Source of the DNA: Metellina segmentata
Lineage: Eukaryota; Arthropoda; Arachnida; Araneae; Tetragnathidae
Assembly: GCA_947359465.1 (NCBI GenBank)
Contig: OX375879.1
Location: forward strand, 121,722,557 to 121,786,556
Reading direction: 5' to 3'
Length of the DNA: 64,000 bases
The position numbers and the translations under genes were made by a program. Shown in pieces: positions 1-10,279 of the stretch (position 1 is its first letter; each line of letters begins with the position of its first letter). The notes under the pieces were generated by a model that was not told the DNA's origin, did not search any database, and saw only the letters and a list, made by a program, of their open reading frames with translations.

Positions 1-33
1 CCCTCCTTTCACTTCCTGTCAGATACAGACATC

Positions 34-400
34 ATGAAAAGACAAGAAAAAGTGAACTTTTCTTCAAAAATAGCAAAATTGCAATTGCTATGCAGGAACA
101 GTAGATACTATTCGATCCAAAAAATATTTCACACCTTTCCTATTGAACCCGGTGGTCATCTCTTCTATACTATTAGAACAGCAATATTGAAAAATAATTA
201 TATTTCCTACGCCGAGTAAAAATTGCCAATTTTTACCCAAATCTCCAAAATCCAAGTTCGATGCGGGGGCAGAAGATATTATCCAATCAAAAAAATATTT
301 TACATCGTGTTTATTAAATCCAGAGAAAACCCTTTCCGCACTATTAGAATAGCGATTTGAATTTAAGGTCAAACTGTGAAATATATCATTCAATTGTTCT
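34..400. repeat. Diverged two-copy tandem duplication, unit about 170 bp
   Basis: Bases 92-185 and 262-355 align to each other with an offset of about 170 bp (shared blocks around the word ACTATTAGAA at their right ends). On the minus strand both copies read in one frame as a repeated motif of the form GFN-x3-VKYF-x-D-x-I. I do not recognise the peptide. It could be an old repeat or part of an unknown transposon. No splice sites joining it to the receptor exons are evident. Confidence 0.45.
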
Positions 401-686
401 GACATTCTAATCGTTTGTTTTACTATGTATGTTCTTCACATCCACCCATTTTTACCCCAATCGGATATTTCCGTCTTGGTACGTCTATTTTTTTTGTTAA
501 AGAGTGTATTTCAGAGAGATTTTTTTCGGTGGGAGATCGGAGAAAAATGTGACACATTTTTAAGTGTGAACGCAGTATTTGAGGCATTAGTTAATGTGTG
601 CCATGGATGAAAAGTTTGAAAATCTTTACACTAGAGCAAAAATTTCTGTCTTATTTATCATTCAAAGAAAGTAATTGAATACTTAC

Positions 687-822
687 TACAAATGCGAAAC
701 TTTCGTTACTCTCAGCAGTTCCGGCATAAGCAAAGTCAAGACTCTGATTTGAAATGTCTCTGACCATCAAAACAACAGGGGCTATTAGCTCAGTGGGTGA
801 AGGTCGAGTCACGCACATTACT
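687..822 (-). CDS. MET/RON-like receptor, coding exon 7 (end of IPT domain 1)
   Basis: The most 3' exon of the receptor visible here. The acceptor is a T-rich tract ending in TTTGCAG just above 822 and the donor is GTAAGT at 686. It is 136 nt, phase 2 in and phase 0 out, and it completes the split Arg codon left by exon 6. The 46 codons include the motifs VMCVTRPSP and LDFAYAG, as expected for the last strands of an IPT (immunoglobulin-like, plexin, transcription factor) fold. At DNA level the stretch 780-810 looks like a tRNA 5' half (GCTCAGTGGG), but the splice sites and frame fit an exon. Further IPT, membrane and cytoplasmic exons must lie below base 1. Confidence 0.72.
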
Positions 823-2024
823 CTGCAAATAAAATTAGGGAATTAATATTGAATGGGATTTACTAAAATTACGGTCAAACGTGTACACGTGTACTATTGG
901 TCTACTAATTTGGTCGTGGTTCGAAATGACGAGGTGTTGTCTTCGGCTCTCGGTCTTCGGGAGGGATACGAAGAGGAAATATAGAGAGGAAGCAGAGTGA
1001 GTAATGGTAACCATTTTAGAAGTCACGTGATCCTTAAACTGCTTTCGTCTGCTGGGTGGAAACGAACATTTATCAGCTGGTTGGTCCACGGGACAAGAGG
1101 ACGTCCATTCATTGATTCTTCGTCTGATTGGTTCGACCAACACAGTAGACTAACACTATAAAATTTTTTTTCTAATTTAGACTTTAAAAGTCTAGTTTTT
1201 TACCACAGTTAATTGATGCATTCTTAAAATCATTCCAGGGAGAAAACGTAAGATTGTACAAATAATTAATTATCGAATTAAGATATAATTAACAAATTAG
1301 CATGGTTTTTGAAACATGATATCTCAAATTCTAATTTGTTCAGAGAGACGATTTCTGTTGGAAATTATTCCTGATATAATTTTTCACGTCTTGAACCTCC
1401 ATCAAGTTGCTAGAAGATACAGTTTTTTTTTTACAATTTCCTATTAAGGAAGAGTAAAAAAAGTCAACATTTTTTCAGGAATTTCAACGTTTAAAAACCA
1501 ATTCAAAATCCATTTATTGATTAAATATTCTGATTGAGGCTCACATCATATTCAGTATCATACAAATTATAATGATGAATAAATAATTATGATAGATGAA
1601 TGAATTCGTTGTGAAGTTATCACGTTGACAACAAAGTATCCTATTGCAAAAACTCAGTTCTTCAGAAATCGAGTTAAGAGTTTTGGAAATATGTCTCTTC
1701 ATGTACCTAACAAAAACCCTTGCAACCAAAAGAAAATACTTCGAATATTTAAAAGATCTTGGCATCTTTTGAGAACTAAGAAATTAAAAAATATTTTGAA
1801 TTAATAAAAAAATATTGATTTTCTGGTCGATTTTTTCCTGATTTCTTGTGTATACATACACTTTAATCAATTTTGGCGCCATTCTATAGGCTGAGTTGTC
1901 TGTCTGGTGTTTGGCGGACGCTGGGGCGACGTTGAAAAACCGGATATGTTCACCGGGCCTAAATCTCTTCTCAACACCGGTCTACTTTCATCTCACGTCT
2001 GCGTACCCAACACTTGTTTTTGAA
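823..2024. other. Intron 6, unassigned part
   Basis: Intron between exons 7 and 6. It is AT-rich and no exon or recognisable transposon was found. A short palindromic ACGTGTACACGTGT stands near 880-893. Confidence 0.5.
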
Positions 2025-2310
2025 AAGGTGAGGTAGCCTGGTTGGAAGAGTAACGGATTTGTAAACAGAGGATTGCGAGATCGAAACTACTTCCAACCAA
2101 ACACCGTCGTGTACGCGACGCTGGTACACGCTAAATGTGTCGCAAATGTCCTCACGCTGGCGTGGTGTGGAAATATGAAGAGTCGGGTGCCAGTTCGGAT
2201 GTCTTGTCTTCTTGACTTCAGATGACTTCGTCTTCTGAGCGAGGGTCAAAATTGCGTTGTCTTCGGGTGTTCTCTTTGGGAATTGATACCAGACCATCAC
2301 CAATATTCGG
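2025..2310 (+). repeat. tRNA-derived SINE, copy 1
   Basis: A pol III type head has an A-box-like word (CCTGGTTGGAAGAG, about 2037-2050) and a B-box-like word (GATCGAAAC) about 30 nt further on. Then comes a body shared with the copies at 9590-9855, 14690-14870 and 36355-36650. Hallmarks of the body are a GTACACG block, a TGGCGTGGTGTGGAA block and GGGTGCCAG. The family is inferred from these internal matches only. Confidence 0.75.
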
Positions 2311-2525
2311 TGGAAACCTCCCAGATGTTTCTACGGAATATTAAAGTATTCTATTCAACTGAATACTAGAAGATTCTTTTCTTAAGAAAACTGAAACAGA
2401 CAGTTGAAACACTTTATTCTACAGAATATTGAAACATTCTATTTTAGAGAATATTGGAACTTTTAGAGATTTCTCTAGGAATTTTATAGAGAGGGCACTT
2501 TAAAGAGCTTACAGAAAAACGGACC

Positions 2526-2760
2526 ATAGAATCCATAATTCTATGTGAGCTATATAATCCATAATTCTATGTAATCTATAGAATCCACAATTCTATGTGA
2601 TCAAGAGAATCCACAATTCTATGTGATCTATAGAATCCATAATTCTATGTGAGCTATAGAATCCATAATTCTAAGTGATCTACAGAATCCATAATTGTAT
2701 GTGAGCTACAGAATCCATAATTCTATGTTACCTATAGAATCCATAATTCTATAGACCACA
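2526..2760. repeat. Minisatellite, unit about 30 bp
   Basis: About eight diverged copies of a unit containing AGAATCCATAATTCTATGTG. The unit is partly palindromic (AGAAT...ATTCT). It lies in intron 6 of the receptor gene. Confidence 0.85.
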
Positions 2761-2846
2761 ATCTACAGAAATGTTTATAGAATTCTATAGCAATGTTTCG
2801 TAAAGGAGCCTATAAAAAGAAATTTTATTAGCTTTTCCAAACATAC

Positions 2847-2992
2847 CTTTCACTTTCCCAGAGAAGAATAGTGCATGGCACACCCTTAATAGAGACGAAA
2901 TTACTTGTAAAGGGTGGATTTTTTGTTCCAAAATTTTTTCCAAGTATTGTCAAGTGTGTTCCTCCGTTCGTTGAACCAATCAAAGGTCTAAC
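2847..2992 (-). CDS. MET/RON-like receptor, coding exon 6 (IPT domain 1)
   Basis: The acceptor is TTTTCCAG before 2992 and the donor is GTATGT from 2846. It is 146 nt, phase 0 in and phase 2 out. The reading frame gives the classic IPT start (VRPLIGSTNGGTHLTILG), with the GGT-x-LTI-x-G core strand found in MET, RON and plexin IPT domains, followed by a conserved Cys in a CTILL context. MET has a similar Cys-Thr-Leu-Thr-Leu stretch at this point. It joins in frame to exon 5 (PSI) and exon 7. IPT domains are extracellular stalk modules. Confidence 0.82.
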
Positions 2993-3164
2993 CTGGAAAA
3001 TTAAAAACAAATTATTACTGTCGAATGAGCAATAGACGGCGCGCACACATTAAGTTAGTTCACACGACCGCTCAGTTTAAATATCTCTGGGGGGTGGTCA
3101 CATTTTGTTAGGTATTCGAACATTTTCTTCTAGACTTATTTATGATATTTTGTAATTAACGTCA

Positions 3165-3350
3165 CTCTTGAGCAACACAGCGGGCTATTGTTGACGGTTC
3201 GGGATCAAACCTGAAGGGAAAGATACGCGGACATCATGTAATTTAGAACCACGATCAGAAGACGAGGCCACACCTGCGTGGTCAGCACGGCGTTGCCCGT
3301 GACAGTTATTTTCGCGGGATCAGGTGTGACCTCAGGACACTGCATCAAAC
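3165..3350 (-). repeat. Fragments of the SINE tail and of dispersed repeat family C
   Basis: Bases 3165-3235 (AGCAACACAG, then GGGCTATTG and ACGGTTCGGGATCAA) match, in reverse, the tail block also seen at 12595-12650, 15970-16040, 36580-36640 and 43800-43860. Bases 3275-3345 (CACGGCGTTGCCCGTGACAG) match repeat family C seen at 5357, 13920 and 31490. Confidence 0.6.
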
Positions 3351-3639
3351 AAAAACACTTCCTTTTATAAGAGTAGAGATCATATAACGGTCCATACGAG
3401 AAACTACACAACACCACACACAAAATGCGAAACACACGATGCTGTATGCTCGACAAGTTCAACACTGATTAAATCGTTTAGTATCTCTTTCGCGGTTTTT
3501 CACACCGGAAGTACCACCTCCACTCATTACTTGTCAATTGAAAGAAATCATCGTAAGTATAGTCATGCGGTAAGGAATATCCACAAACATCCCAAGGTTC
3601 ATACAATAAACCATGTTACTTGTTATGAAATTTCGTTTC

Positions 3640-4275
3640 TCTTTTGAAATCTATAAAGAATTATTTAGAATTTTGTTTTTTCATACCGCAATTTCGTTAT
3701 CCTATAAATTCTTTAGAAATTTGCTTCTTCCTTAACGAAATTTCGTTTTTTTTTTCTATAGAAATCCATATAGAATTGTTTAGAATTTTTGTTTTTCCGT
3801 AACGAAATTTCGTTTTTCTATTAGAATTCTTTAGAATTGTGTTTCTTTCGTAACGAAATTTCGTTTCTCTATACAATTGTGTTTCTTCCGTGACTTAATT
3901 TCGTTTCTCTTTAGAAATCTATATAGAAATCTTAAGAATTTTTCTACTTCCTTAAAGAAATTTCGTTTTTGTATAGAATTCTTTAGAATTTTGTTTCCTT
4001 TGGAAGGAAATTCAGTTTCTCTACAGAAATCTGTATAGAATTCTTTAGAATTTTTGTTCGTATCCAAAAGAATTCTTTAAAATTTTTGTTCTTACTTTTC
4101 ATATAGATATCTAAATCAAAATTTTTTTGCAGGAGCGAAATTTCGTTTTTCTATAAAATTATATGCAATTTTTTTCTTTTATTAGTGAAATTTCGTTTCT
4201 TTATAGAATTCTGTAGAACTTTTTTTCTATAGAAACGAAATTTCGTCTCTACATAATTCTCTATAGAATTCTATG
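3640..4275. repeat. Degenerate AT-rich tandem repeat, unit about 60-70 bp
   Basis: About ten copies of a unit containing GAAATTTCGTTTCT followed by ATAGAATTCTTTAGAATTTT. It fills most of intron 5. The minus-strand open frame through it (QKRNF and similar words repeated) is a by-product of the repetition. Confidence 0.85.
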
Positions 4276-4390
4276 GAATAATAATTTTTTTTTGGTATTT
4301 GCATGCATTTTGGCATAATAATCGATCGCCCAACAAGCTAGACTGAAAAGCCAGTTTGTAAATGCACCACTGCTGTTTAAAATAACATAC

Positions 4391-4564
4391 ACTGTAGATG
4401 AAAGGTGAACAAATGCTTCTGCTGAAGGTTGTTGAAGATTGACACTCTTGACTCTGGGCACATCGATCACCGCACCAACCGCATTCGAGAGGATCATGTT
4501 TTGCTTTAAAACATTCCCCACACGTTTTGTGGATCGCACAGGATTTGATAGGGTATTTTACAAT
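4391..4564 (-). CDS. MET/RON-like receptor, coding exon 5 (PSI domain)
   Basis: The acceptor is TATTTCCATAG before 4564 and the donor is GTATGT at 4390. It is 174 nt, 58 codons, phase 0 on both sides. It encodes a compact cysteine-rich PSI (plexin-semaphorin-integrin) module with the motifs SCAIHKTCGEC, ECGWCGDRC, QSQEC and ICSPFIYS. The run CGWC-x-D-x-C-x3-x-EC followed by IC-x-P-x-IY-x-V is closer to the PSI-IPT junction of MET and RON than to plexin PSI1, where a different IPT follows. This is the main reason for preferring the MET family. A reading shifted by one frame is also open but has no domain sense. Confidence 0.85.
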
Positions 4565-4619
4565 CTATGGAAATAAATACAGAACATTAATGAACTCAAA
4601 TAATAAAACAAAATTTTAT

Positions 4620-6890
4620 ATATTCCACAAAGGGATTATGAATCCTTTACGTGGATCTTCATTTTCAAGAAATAATTGCTAAAATTTTCAGCTACCGCTC
4701 TTAATTGTTGGCTTATTATGGGGAATTTGACTTTCTGTTTGATATCAGCAGCATTCAAAAATTGTCCAAAAAGTGGAAACATTTTATTTCGAAGTGTAAA
4801 AATAGGATTAAGTGAGTGATTCGTACAAGACCCGCCCCCTGAAGACAAATATCAGAGGCTCGCTCCGAAGGTGAAACATGTGTGCCCTATTCGCAATCTT
4901 AGCCATCCATTCAACGAAGGCTTTACTAGGTGAGGTTTCAGCTCTCACAGAAACTGTTTTACCTTCTTCCCTCAGTTCAAACACGTGTGTAAGAACTCTT
5001 CCTCTCGAAAATCATCTCACTTCTGAATGGAGTAGAGGATATTGGTGATGTAAGTCCAAACATACCTCTCACACAGTGTCTTAAACAGCCTCGTTCGTAG
5101 CTCAACTACGAATTTCGTGAATTATCTTCCCCGCGTCATTCATCAGTTTACTTCGGTAGAAAGTTTCTTTGCAGTTAGACGCTCCCGGCGGATCATACAA
5201 TGAGGGTACCAAACTTCCGGGCCTCCTTTATTTTCGCAACTACTCCTGTGCGACAACCAGTCATGCTCGAAGCACCATCCATACACACAAACGCACTTAT
5301 TCCAGTCTAGGCCATGTGCTTGAAAATACTCATCAAGAGTATTAAATACTACCCACTGCTTGGCCAACACGTTGTTGCACGTGACAGTTCTTTTCGTGGG
5401 GTAAAGTGTGACCACTGCTCGATAACGTTCGCCTACCCCCGATTTGGTTTGCTTCGCAAACCAACACCACAGACAATCTCAAAGAGGCTAGTAATAAATA
5501 AATGCCAATAAATTAATTAAAAAGTAATTTAGATCAAAATTTAAAAATCGGGTTGGACACATTCAATCTTATTGATACTGTTAACATTAAAGAGAAAAAA
5601 AAAATAATAATAATATTAAAGAAAACCATATTTCCGGTATCGATCTGGTGTAAAATTTTCCGCAGATTTTAAATCCGTTGAAATTTTCACTCTATTTTTA
5701 ATGATCGCGAAGATAGAAAACATCAAATATTCTTTGCCCGTGACAAAGTTGAAATCGCTAGCAAGAAAGTTATACTAATCAACAGTGTAAATCAAAACAC
5801 GCTTAGAATCGGAAAACTAGGCATTGTTCCATAGTCCTTAGGACGAAAAACGCAGAATCTGTCCTTTCTTCAATCTGACGTCAGCGGTCGAAAATCACAT
5901 AGTCCTCTCCTTCCTTCAATCGAGGAAGCCTTCCCCGAAAGAAGAAAGAAAGTTGAAAAAGCTAATAAATTAATTTTAAAAAATGTCCTAGATTAAATTT
6001 TAAAATTCGGGCTGGACGCAAAAATCGCAAAAGATTCAGACTACCTGTCTGCCGAATTTCGTCACAGATTCGTCACAGACTGCTCGCAGACAGAGAAACG
6101 CTTCCCTTTATTTTATTAAATATCTCTGAACTAGTGGTTCATCCAAATAAATCAAGGCAGCAACAAAGAAGTTTTTCTCCTAAATCTTCATCTCCACTCT
6201 ACCTCACTAAGCAGCAAAGTAGGATAGCATGATTACACACGTCTGTATATTCATCAAGTTGAGTCGCGAAACATCTCGATTTCTTTATCCTCTACAACTT
6301 GCTTTTGAATATCGATGGGCCATGTCAACAATTCTCCCTTGGTGATCAAAAGCGGTATAATCTCTAGTGTTTTTGCGGTTTGAGGAGCCAAAATTTCTTG
6401 TACGACATCTAAGATGTAAGGCATTACTAACCCCTCACCAATAGTAAACGGTTTTTTCGTTTCAGCTATTCGAAGAGCAATAAAATAAGACGCTTGAAGC
6501 AGCGACTTGTCATGGGTCGACCATCGTTTTCAGTTGACTTTTCTGAAATTTCATCTGGTCATGTAATTCTTTAAAAGTCCAGTGGCTTTAAGTGAAATAT
6601 ATGCTTTGAACGCAAATAACGAGTCAGTTTGGACAGTATCATAACGCCATTTGAACGAACTTCGGAACATATTACACACAAAGGCCGTGGCGATAGTTCA
6701 CTGCAAGGGATTAAACCAAGCTTTAAATATTTTCTATCGCAATGCATAACAGTTTCCTTTTCTAATTTTTTGTTTCGCATTGCACATTCCGAAGTAACGG
6801 GATATTTATTTTTCTTTGCTTCTTCTTTACTTGAAGCACCAGTACGTAGCATACTTTCGGCACCATCACTGATTTTCTTCTAAAGAAGGT
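4620..6890 (-). pseudogene. hAT transposase relic, ZBED5/FAM200-like, split by a dispersed repeat
   Basis: Minus-strand pieces in the correct order for a BED-finger hAT transposase. At 6850-6570 there is a BED zinc finger (PLCVICSEV, then LTRYLRSKH) followed by KPLDF. At 6500-6250 there is a degenerate helical region (KPFTIGEGLVMPYIL). At 5350-5143 comes a piece of the catalytic domain (DWNKCV, then PHCMIRRERL, where functional copies have HC-x-IHRE). At 5050-4850 follows a helical spacer, and at 4848-4636 a stretch with FPIISQQLRAVAENFSNYF. Several stops and frameshifts make it dead. The 5357-6110 segment is a family C/D repeat that interrupts it. The C-terminal dimerisation domain is absent. 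It lies in intron 4 of the receptor, in the same orientation. Confidence 0.72.
5357..6110. repeat. Dispersed repeat, family C plus D
   Basis: Starts with the family C block (GTGACAGTTCTTTTCGTGGGG, then a palindromic GGTTTGCTTCGCAAACC at about 5446-5462) and continues into a family D block (AAATCCGTTGAAATTTTC near 5665 and CTAGATTAAATTTTAAAATTCGG near 5990). The same order is seen at 13390-14640. No ORF was found. It may be a non-autonomous element of unknown class. Confidence 0.6.
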
Positions 6891-7264
6891 TAAAAGATTT
6901 TGCTGTTTTACTTTTTCTTTATCCACCTTGTCGAGTTTCAACTTCTACGAAAGGAATAATTTGTTTTCCGAAATTCCACAACACAATATTAAAAAAACAC
7001 CGTGCACACACGAGTGCGATAAAATAAGAATTCCTGCAAAGTGTCGTCGACGGGAAAAGTGCCGCAGTACTGCCATTCGGCGGTCGAGTACTTCGTCTCT
7101 ACACTCGTCGAGTGCAACGCTCGCGCAGTGTGAATTTCAGATTCTTGTAGCGGTAGAGTTGGATGAAAGCTTTCACGGATCGGCAGTCAATTCTTGCGGA
7201 CCACAGTACTAAACCATTCATTTGTCGCTGAAACACCAAGTCACCAAAATACGGCTACATATTG

Positions 7265-7345
7265 GACACACGCGAATCTACAACCCCCCCCCCGGTTGCA
7301 AATCCGTTACTCTACTAACCGAGCTACAGCGGCCCTAATTAATGT
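7265..7345 (-). repeat. tRNA-like SINE head fragment
   Basis: The reverse complement reads GGGCCGCTGTAGCTCGGTTAG followed by an anticodon-arm-like and a T-arm-like part. It contains an A-box match and a C9/G9 homopolymer where the B box is expected. It is truncated compared with the copy at 9590-9855. Confidence 0.6.
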
Positions 7346-7466
7346 GAACGAAACAAAGTTTCTAAAACATTAAAGGTATGATTAAATGAAGTATGAAATT
7401 ATGATTTTTTCTATCTTTAGATATTTGAGACTGTACACATAAGGAGTGAAAATTAATTTCTCTTAC

Positions 7467-7592
7467 TTTATTATGAGCGAGGAAATAAATATGTTCTTGC
7501 TTTAAATCAAAAGCTAGTGATGCTTGTATCTTATCTCCCTCTGTAACTTTTAGATGCACCACCACTCCTGGATTTTTCTCATCGAGAAGTAT
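7467..7592 (-). CDS. MET/RON-like receptor, coding exon 4 (end of sema domain)
   Basis: The acceptor is a T-rich tract ending in TCTTGTAG before 7592 and the donor is GTAAGA at 7466. It is 126 nt, 42 codons, phase 0 both sides. It encodes the last blade of the sema propeller: a VVVHLKVTEGDKI strand, then LAFDLKQEHIYFLAHNK. The final strand runs directly into the PSI domain of exon 5 (IVKYPIKSC), the usual sema-PSI hinge. Confidence 0.8.
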
Positions 7593-7903
7593 CTACAAGA
7601 AAAAAACAAATGCAATTGCGAAATGGTTCATTTCAAAACATTTAAACTCGGTAAGAATGGTAAATGGCCGTATTAAGACCATTCCAATTTGTAAATGTTT
7701 GATTTTGTTTAACGGATTTATTAACAGAACATTGTGAAGAATTTTAAATTTTGGACACTTCGCTTCTTATGGAAGGGGTTTCAAATTAAATGAACACTTA
7801 GGATGATAATTGGGTCAGATCGACAAACAGTATGGATGCAGTAAGGTCCAAACAGGTTCCGACAGGAACATGGCAGAATTTCGAAGCTTCTTGGGGTTGG
7901 TAT

Positions 7904-8703
7904 TAGGGATACGACATCGATGTCTATGTTTTCAAAACATCGATGTATATACCATCATTTATTGGAGCCCATATTTGTTTACCATCAATTTATTAGAGCC
8001 GATGTTTGTTTAACATCGATGTTTTAACATTGTCAATGTTTTATTTTTGAATGAAAAAAACACCATAGTAAGAATAAAGAAAAATAACCGTGCAGCTAAG
8101 TATTTGTCAGTGATGGGGACAGAAAGTGGTGGGATAGTTAATCCCTAACTGTTGGGATAGTTAGTGAAATAAGAAGTCGGCTTAAAGGGGAGAAAGTTAA
8201 ATTCTTTTCTTTTACAAACTGTAAATAAAAATATTGGGGCCTATAATAAATATAGGCCTCAATATTTTTTATTTACAGTAAATAACAAATAATTTTGTTA
8301 TTTTCCCTAATAAGTCGATTGATAAATAATAATAACTAACAATAATTATTGTTATGTACCTACTTATACTTATAGTTAGTAGTACCTATTTCAAATTGTC
8401 GTAAATATTATTTTGTTTAGTATCATTCAATTTGAAGATAAAAGATTTGTTAAATGTTTATATAATTTTTTTTTCTTTGTTTGACAGTTAAAAAAATATC
8501 TTAGTTCTAAAATAATAAACACGGCAACTGACAAATAATATCCCCCCCCCTAGGGCGAACATTAATGTTAGAGGTTACAAAACAAGTTTAAAAAAAATGG
8601 GAAAATAAAGTTTAAATACATCGATGTTTTTAGGGCGATGTGTCATCAACATCGATGTTTCAATATTGAACATGGATGTTTTGCTTTCGATGTCGCATCC
8701 CTA
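7904..8703 (+). mobile_element. hAT-derived non-autonomous element (MITE), copy 1
   Basis: Imperfect terminal inverted repeats, TAGGGATACGACATCGATGT at the left and the complement of TAGGGATGCGACATCGA at the right. The flanks carry an 8-bp near-duplication (GTTGGTAT and ATTGATAT, 6 of 8 equal). The interior is AT-rich with repeated AACATCGATGTTTT palindromes. A related copy at 10280-11924 still encodes part of the hAT dimerisation domain, which identifies the superfamily. Confidence 0.78.
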
Positions 8704-9371
8704 ATTGATATGCATCATTCTATCTTTATATTTGCAGTATTTCCAGTATGACTGCTGACCAGTTTCGACCTTCTTGACAAATAGAATCTTAAATTGTATT
8801 TCGAAGGAAAGAACCAATAGTATCTCTTTAAAAGGACTGCCATTCAATGGACCAATTAAACGACCAATAGTATCTTCCAAAGAATTATATTCCAAGTAAA
8901 GGGCCAATTTGAAACTTGGTTGCCACGAAAATAGGACAAAAAGGAGCGACAAAACATTTCATTCAAAGAAATGGATGGCCAACCTATTCACCAGACTTGG
9001 TCGCATGAGACATCTTGTTTCCAAATTTGAAAATTCGGCACGGTGGAAAGAAATTCTTGTCGAATAAGGATGTAAAAAAGTGCGTAATCCATCCATATGT
9101 TGCATCCGTTGAGAACATCCAACTCACTGGATCAAGCCCTCAATGGTAACGTTTGTTCAAATAGCTCGATTAGTGGACTGTCTTTAATTAAAAAAATTCG
9201 TTGTGACAAAAACAAGCGTATCAACAACAAATGTGACACTGTCGTGGAAGGAGCACTTTCTCATTAGGGCTAAAGGGAGCCTCGTTCTCGTTTCATCTAA
9301 AGAAAGTCTAAATGTCCAAACGTTCACCCAGAGCCCTTTACAATATATGGTGAGAGCCATATATTGAACCC

Positions 9372-9589
9372 TTAACACAGAGCCCTTAACAGTGATTCTA
9401 TTCGAAAACCAAAATCTATACCCCTTCCAAAAAAAAAAAAGTGTTCTACCTGCATTGTTACGACACTTATGAAAAAACTCTCGTAACTCGATCTCAACTC
9501 TAGGTGGCGCTCTTCGAAAGAGTAAATAGGTACGTATCTGTATTCTGATAGGTAGTTAATCGACATCACGCACCGGTTACCACGATGGG
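9372..9589. other. Spacer between repeats, no gene seen
   Basis: AT-rich sequence with a poly-A run near 9430. No recognisable exon or element was found. Confidence 0.4.
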
Positions 9590-9855
9590 CTACTGGAAAA
9601 TGTCCGGGTTCTATATCGAAGTGAAAAATCCAGGAAAGCATCAGCTCGTGTTTTTGAACCACAGTCGGATGACGAGAACATATACTGAGCTGGCACCCCA
9701 CTCTCCAAACTTCCACGCCACGCCGACTGCAGGACATTTAAGGACACGACACACTTAACGGTCACCATCCCCTGTGTGCACGACGGTCTGCGGCCTGACC
9801 GAGTTTCCAACTCCGGTTGCCTATCCGTTCCTCTACCAACTGGGCCGCTAACAAA
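9590..9855 (-). repeat. tRNA-derived SINE, copy 2
   Basis: In reverse complement it starts with GCGGCCCAGTTGGTAGAGG (A box) and a B box GGAGTTGGAAACTC. Then follow the GACCGTCGTGCACAC block and the body words GGCGTGGCGTGGAAGTTTGG and GGGGTGCCAGCTCAG. It is one of the two most complete copies and the best template for the family. The open frames on the minus strand here come from the SINE. Confidence 0.82.
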
Positions 9856-10089
9856 AGGAATGACTGCTTACAAATCAAAAGTAATGAAACAACACTCCTA
9901 TAATTCACATCACTCTCATTCGCTCATATTCTCACCGATGAATTTTCCTAACAACTTGAACACGGTGTCTTCGAGCTCAAATCGCCTCAACATCTCCTAA
10001 AATGGATCGGCCACACCTCATCGCGCTGAAAATGTCACACCGCGAATAGGAAAAAAAATCCGTGCCACAAAATCAGGACTCCCACCACC

Positions 10090-10279
10090 TACAAGCCGAC
10101 CGGTAAGGAAATCTGTGCGGATGAGTCCGAGATCAATCCCAAAGAGAACGATCCAAGAACGTCTTTTTGAACCGTGGTCAGACGTCATAGATCACCAACT
10201 GAGTTGGAATCCCACTCTCCGAACTTTCACACCACGCCAATGTGAGGACACGACAGGGTTGACGTGGCCTCGTGTACAC
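10090..10279 (-). repeat. tRNA-derived SINE, copy 3, split by a hAT MITE
   Basis: Reverse-orientation SINE body (complement of GGCGTGGTGTGAAAGTTCGG) that stops at GTGTACAC (10272-10279). The same 8 bp resume at 11925-11932, followed by ACAGTCTATGGTTGG, which fits the next SINE block. The hAT element between them therefore landed inside the SINE. Confidence 0.75.

Noticed and set aside
775..830. tRNA gene fragment (GGGGCTATTAGCTCAGTGGGT)
   Set aside because: The reverse strand is a well-bounded exon in the correct phase with IPT motifs. No B box or acceptor stem follows.
3205..3465. Minus-strand ORF with CPEVTPDPAKITVTG as a receptor exon
   Set aside because: The stretch belongs to dispersed repeat family C, and adding it would break the phase-0 junction between exons 5 and 6.
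4261..4539. 86-92 aa minus-strand frame over the PSI exon
   Set aside because: It is the wrong frame. The PSI motifs and splice phases are in the neighbouring frame (4564-4391).
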